From Bacillota bacterium (GTDB lineage Bacteria; Bacillota; Clostridia; Tissierellales; Sedimentibacteraceae), in the NCBI GenBank assembly GCA_023416855.1, contig JAEZGU010000189.1, positions 1 to 6,069 of the forward strand: a DNA stretch of 6,069 nucleotides, read 5' to 3'. The first letter of the stretch is position 1; every line of letters begins with the position of its first letter. A program made the translations under genes and the position numbers. This document shows, one piece after another, positions 1 to 3,639 of this stretch. Below the pieces are notes generated by a model. The model made no database searches. It saw only the letters and a program-made list of their open reading frames with translations, and was not told the origin of the DNA.

Positions 1-1
1 C

Positions 2-2173
2 TGCAGGAATGCTCTGAGAGGCGTAAAGATATGCAGAAACAGAGAAAGAGACAGCAAGCAATGTGAATACTATCTGAGATGTGGTGCAGGCTATGATACA
101 GAATCAACAACTATAACAGATGAAAAAGGCAAGCCTTTATTTGCATTTGTCTATCATGTGCAGATCATGATAAACGGACAGTACATATATTTCAGAGACC
201 TGCAGCTGCTCACACCTTTTCTTCAGCAGCTCTGCTCTGAGGTACAGAGTTTTAAAAAACACAGCAGCAGTGCAAAGCAGCCTGTACTGATAATATGGGT
301 CGCAAATTTAGCGCATGAATACGCTTTTTTCAAGAGGCAGCTTGCAGAAGTAGGTATATCAGATGTTTTTGCTAAAACAGAAAGAGACCCTCTGAAAATA
401 ACACTGAATGAGTGCATCGAATTCAGGGAATGTATAGGACTGTTTGGCAGCAGCCTTGCAGACATAGCAAAGAATAACACCAAAACGCAGAAGCTGACAG
501 GCGATCTTGACTATGATCTTATCAGAACGCCTTCAACGCCTATCAAGACAGTTCCTGATGAAGGTCATGAACATAGTGAATATGAATACATGAAAAATGA
601 TGTTGCTATACTCGATGAGCTTTCAGAGGTCGCTTTCAAAGAATTCACAGATCAGAAGCTGAAAATTCCGATGACATCTACAGGTATACTGAGGCAGAAA
701 TGCAAGAACAGGATAAACAACAGATACTATGAAGAAAGAAGCAACACGCCCTTAATGCCTTCCAAAGAGGCAGACTATGTGATGCAGAGAAGGTTTTCAT
801 ATGCAGGTGGTCTTTCAGGCACTTCTCCTGTATATGCAGGTAAATTCATAAAGATGTCAAAGAGCGCAGACATCGTATCCGATTATCCTGCGCAGATGAA
901 TCATCATTATTTTCCTGCAGGTGAGCTGAAAGAGACAAAGCCTGAGAACTTCCCTAAAATAGGAAACAAATTTAAGATCATGCTATTCAAGGCTGATATA
1001 CTGCCGAAAACAAAACACGCAGTACTGTCAGTTCATAAGATCATGAACTATTTCACAGCCTCTGCAGCAGTTCCTGAGATAGGCAGGATAAAGTCAGCAA
1101 TACCTGTAAACGGTAAGCTATGGGAAGGAAAAAACGCTTTGCTGTTATTGAATAACACAGAGCTGAAAGCACTTTCAGAGCTGTACAGCTTTAAGAATAT
1201 ACGCCTTTACAGGGTATGGTATTTTACTGAGAAGAAAAGACCGCCTAAATTCCTGAGAGACTGTATGAATGAAGATTATCTGCTCAAAAAGCAGCTGAAA
1301 AATGAAGGTCAGAAGGACACGCCTATATATGCTAAAACTAAGGCTGCCATAAATTCCTATTACGGAATGACAGCCACGAGACTATATGACTGCATATTCA
1401 AATACAGTGAATCTGAGAAAGACATCAGAGAGGCAGCATCAGAGCTTTCATATGATGAAAGACGTGCAAAGATGTGGTTATCACCGTATATAGCATATTG
1501 GACCACATCATACGCAAGAGCGATCATCATGCATTTCATAGCAGCATATCCTGATCTGATACTGCAGTATGATACTGATAGTCTGTATTACATCACAGAC
1601 CCTGACGTAGTTCCTGCAGAGCGTATAGCAGCATTGGAAGCGGAGCTGCATCAGTATAACAGAATGAAGATCATGAAGAATAGGAGACTGTTCAAAAACA
1701 ATGAGAACTATCTTGATCTTGGTACATGGGAGATAGATCAGGAAGATAATACAGGCTTCAAGGGTCTCGGAGCTAAACGATACATAGTAAGAACAGCTGA
1801 AGGAAAATTAAAACCAACAGTTGCAGGTATGGTCAAAAGCTCTTTCAAAGAGTACATAGCTGAGACAGGAAAAGACCCTTTTGAAGTTTTTGAGAATGAC
1901 TTTACTTTAAACAGAATGAGGTCTAAGAAGCTTGCAAGCAAATACAATGATGAACATATAGGTCTGAGAAAAGTCACTGACTACAGAGGCAATACAGAAG
2001 TAATAGACATAGGAACATATCATGCCCTGTATCCTATAGAATTTACAATAAAAGGCGCTGATATGTTTCTGAAGCTGTCTCAGCTCATACAGGAAGAAAA
2101 AGCGCTGCCGCCTTCCGAGCGAACAGCTGAGAAGATGCTGCAGGAGCTTAGAAGGAAGGTGAAGAAAAAATGA
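2..2173 (+). CDS. Protein-primed family B DNA polymerase, 5'-truncated by the window edge
   Basis: Replicative polymerase of the phi29 type: it would use a terminal protein as primer, displace the non-template strand and proofread 3'-5'. Counting from the first visible codon (723 codons), the exonuclease motifs are Exo I YDTE (D32, E34), Exo II NLAHE (N102, E106, where phi29 has Asp) and Exo III Y196-x3-D200 in YMKND. YAGG at bases 800-811 matches the YxGG motif that links the exonuclease and polymerase domains. Motif A is DIVSDYP (D290, Y295), motif B KAAINSYYG (447-455), motif C YDTDS (D524, D526) and KxY is KRY (592-594). The A-B and B-C spacings leave room for TPR1 and TPR2, as expected for protein priming. 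It is longer than phi29 polymerase (about 575 residues), mainly after motif C and at the C-terminus. The frame is open to base 2 without ATG, GTG or TTG until the GTG at 158; that GTG lies downstream of Exo I, so the true start is outside the window. It overlaps the ATPase gene by four bases. Confidence 0.96.
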   Translation, partial: CRNALRGVKICRNRERDSKQCEYYLRCGAGYDTESTTITDEKGKPLFAFVYHVQIMINGQYIYFRDLQLLTPFLQQLCSEVQSFKKHSSSAKQPVLIIWVANLAHEYAFFKRQLAEVGISDVFAKTERDPLKITLNECIEFRECIGLFGSSLADIAKNNTKTQKLTGDLDYDLIRTPSTPIKTVPDEGHEHSEYEYMKNDVAILDELSEVAFKEFTDQKLKIPMTSTGILRQKCKNRINNRYYEERSNTPLMPSKEADYVMQRRFSYAGGLSGTSPVYAGKFIKMSKSADIVSDYPAQMNHHYFPAGELKETKPENFPKIGNKFKIMLFKADILPKTKHAVLSVHKIMNYFTASAAVPEIGRIKSAIPVNGKLWEGKNALLLLNNTELKALSELYSFKNIRLYRVWYFTEKKRPPKFLRDCMNEDYLLKKQLKNEGQKDTPIYAKTKAAINSYYGMTATRLYDCIFKYSESEKDIREAASELSYDERRAKMWLSPYIAYWTTSYARAIIMHFIAAYPDLILQYDTDSLYYITDPDVVPAERIAALEAELHQYNRMKIMKNRRLFKNNENYLDLGTWEIDQEDNTGFKGLGAKRYIVRTAEGKLKPTVAGMVKSSFKEYIAETGKDPFEVFENDFTLNRMRSKKLASKYNDEHIGLRKVTDYRGNTEVIDIGTYHALYPIEFTIKGADMFLKLSQLIQEEKALPPSERTAEKMLQELRRKVKKK
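2152..2161 (+). promoter_or_regulatory. Ribosome binding site for the packaging ATPase
   Basis: The purine-rich run AAGGAAGGTG lies inside the last codons of the polymerase gene and ends 8 bases before the ATG at 2170. AAGGTG matches most of the anti-Shine-Dalgarno complement. The site supports 2170 as the start and, with the ATGA stop/start overlap, suggests that the ATPase is translated by reinitiation or coupled to polymerase translation. Confidence 0.75.
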
Positions 2174-3408
2174 GTGAATGCATAAACTTCAATAAAAGGA
2201 CTAAAAAATGCAGACTATATGGAACAGACTGCATATATCCTTCTGACTGTGCAGACAGGCAGAAAAGCAAGGACGAGCCTGCTGAGAGTGACAAACACTA
2301 CAAGGCAGCACCTGTTCTTGAATACGCTAAAAAGATCGGCTGCCCTGTTGTTGGTATAGCAGGCGGTAAAGGAAACGGCAAGACCTATGATCTGATCAGA
2401 GGCTTTCTGAAGGTAAGATGTGATTCAGGTGAGATACTCAGATATCTGAGAAGGTACAGAGAAAGCATCTCACCAAAGGCTCTTCAGTCGCTCTGCAAGC
2501 CTCAGAGACAGAATCTGATAAACTACTCTAAAGGCAAGTATAACGATTTTCAGTATTATCAAAACAGATTCTTCATGGTACATAGGAATGAATCAGGAGA
2601 TATCACAGCAAAGGACAGCAAGCCGTTCATGGTATGCTCTGCATTGAATTCTGTTGAAGCTTCAACAGGAGCCGATGAAGGTCTCTGCAGTGCTGTATTC
2701 TACGATGAGATTTTTTCGAGAGAAAAAGAGCTGCCCGATGAATTCTATCAGACCATGATATTCTATTCTAACTGCACACGTAACAGACAGCAGTACTGTC
2801 CTTTGGTGCTTGTAGGAAACACTGTTACACGTAACTGTATACTGATAACAAACTTTGGTATTGATCTGTACAGCTGTGAAAAAGGACAGATATCAGTAGT
2901 CAAGAACAGCAGGAAAGAGCCTACTATCGTTTTTGAGTACTGTGATGAAGTACAGGTCATGAAGGAAGCTGCAGAAAGCTTTTACAGCAGATTTGAAAAT
3001 GACCGTATAAAGATGATATACAAGGGTGACTGGACTGTTTCCAATTATCCTATGCTGCCGTATCAGACACTGCAGGAAGCTTCGGAGCTTGTCAGCATAA
3101 AGATCATAACGCCTGCTGAAACAGCTCTGAGATTCAGATTCATGAAAAGAAATAATCAGGTTTTCGGATATGTAGCTCAGATGCAGGAAGATGATGAAAA
3201 GTATATCTGTACTCTGATCAACAAGACATATCTTTACAGACAGCCCCGTGTGTATAATTTTCTGCCTGCAAAGGGTCTTTTCAGACAATTCAGCAGACTG
3301 ATATATACAAGGAATGTATATTTTGAATCAATGGAAACAGGGGAATACTTCAGAGACTTTCTGAAGAATCTCACAGGAGCGCAGCAGCTCATAAATGTTT
3401 ATAAGTAG
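2170..3408 (+). CDS. DNA packaging (encapsidation) ATPase, phi29 gp16-like
   Basis: Motor that would pump terminal-protein-linked DNA through the portal into the prohead using ATP. It has 412 residues, against about 330 for phi29 gp16. Walker A is GGKGNGKT at 65-72, with K71 and T72 as nucleotide-binding residues. Walker B is AVFYDE (175-180), with D179 for Mg2+ and E180 as catalytic base, followed by IFSREK, which resembles the gp16 family. LVGNTVTRN (214-222) fits the conserved Asn sensor strand of these ATPases, and the TRNR stretch (203-206) may hold the trans-acting arginine. The remaining 190 or so residues correspond to the gp16 C-terminal domain but show no motif I recognise. Unusual is an N-terminal extension of about 55 residues with C4-x9-C14-x6-C21-x5-C27, possibly a metal-binding knuckle. 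The start is fixed by a good ribosome binding site and the ATGA overlap with the polymerase gene. Function by motif set and neighbours is firm; the role of the Cys cluster is unknown. Confidence 0.9.
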   Translation: MSECINFNKRTKKCRLYGTDCIYPSDCADRQKSKDEPAESDKHYKAAPVLEYAKKIGCPVVGIAGGKGNGKTYDLIRGFLKVRCDSGEILRYLRRYRESISPKALQSLCKPQRQNLINYSKGKYNDFQYYQNRFFMVHRNESGDITAKDSKPFMVCSALNSVEASTGADEGLCSAVFYDEIFSREKELPDEFYQTMIFYSNCTRNRQQYCPLVLVGNTVTRNCILITNFGIDLYSCEKGQISVVKNSRKEPTIVFEYCDEVQVMKEAAESFYSRFENDRIKMIYKGDWTVSNYPMLPYQTLQEASELVSIKIITPAETALRFRFMKRNNQVFGYVAQMQEDDEKYICTLINKTYLYRQPRVYNFLPAKGLFRQFSRLIYTRNVYFESMETGEYFRDFLKNLTGAQQLINVYK

Positions 3409-3411
3409 GTG
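3407..3411 (+). promoter_or_regulatory. Ribosome binding site for the 62-residue protein
   Basis: AGGTG overlaps the TAG stop codon of the ATPase gene (3406-3408) and lies 5 bases before the ATG at 3417. It is the main evidence that the short downstream frame is translated. The next gene starts only 8 bases after the ATPase stop, so both are probably on one transcript. Confidence 0.6.
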
Positions 3412-3416
3412 ATAAT

Positions 3417-3605
3417 ATGTATATCGGTGATAATTGGTATTCTGAATCAGAGATAGTCGCTTATGTGCTGCAGCTGCAGAACGCTGTACACGCAGCTGCA
3501 AGGATAATAGAACAGTATGTAGATGATCATGGTATACGTGATTCTGAGATGTACTATAAGCTGAAGGACTTTGAAAGCTTTGAAAAGAATCTGCCTGAAT
3601 ATTGA
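3417..3605 (+). CDS. Small acidic helical protein of unknown function
   Basis: A 62-residue protein I do not recognise. It is soluble-looking, without signal peptide, membrane segment or cysteine. Residues about 10-35 form a likely amphipathic helix (heptad-like Ile, Val, Leu, Ala positions, e.g. IVAYVLQLQ and AARIIEQYV). A second charged helix is likely at 42-58 before the C-terminal LPEY. Acidic residues clearly outnumber basic ones. It is probably genuine: it has a properly spaced AGGTG ribosome binding site, follows the ATPase by 8 bases and ends exactly at the terminator, which makes it the last gene of the replication/packaging unit. Codon style (CTG, CAG, GCA, ATA) matches the larger genes. 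Possible roles are a small accessory factor for replication or packaging, or an oligomerising host-takeover protein; nothing in the sequence decides between them. Confidence 0.7.
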   Translation: MYIGDNWYSESEIVAYVLQLQNAVHAAARIIEQYVDDHGIRDSEMYYKLKDFESFEKNLPEY

Positions 3606-3606
3606 A

Positions 3607-3639
3607 AAAGCCGCTGCCTTTTGGCAGCGACTTTCTTTT
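3607..3639. terminator. Bidirectional intrinsic terminator between convergent genes
   Basis: The left arm 3607-3618 (AAAGCCGCTGCC) pairs with the right arm 3623-3634 (GGCAGCGACTTT) across a TTTT loop at 3619-3622. The stem is 12 base pairs with one C-A mismatch (3611/3630), and its core CGCTGCC/GGCAGCG is perfect. On the + strand the stem runs into a T-rich tail (TTTCTTTT, 3632-3639). On the - strand the complement of the A-run at 3605-3609 gives five U after the stem, so it can work both ways. It fills the gap between the TGA of the small + strand gene (3603-3605) and the TAA of the - strand gene (3638-3640), and its tail overlaps that TAA. Confidence 0.88.

Noticed and set aside
158..160. 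GTG at 158 as start of the DNA polymerase
   Set aside because: The upstream open frame encodes Exo I (YDTE), which the enzyme needs, and no ribosome binding site precedes 158.
2893..3288. 131-codon antisense frame on the - strand
   Set aside because: It lies wholly inside the ATPase gene, has no recognisable motif or ribosome binding site, and looks like complement of coding sequence.
3606..3637. Packaging RNA (pRNA) gene
   Set aside because: This is the only non-coding gap, it is 32 bases long and it is fully explained by the terminator.
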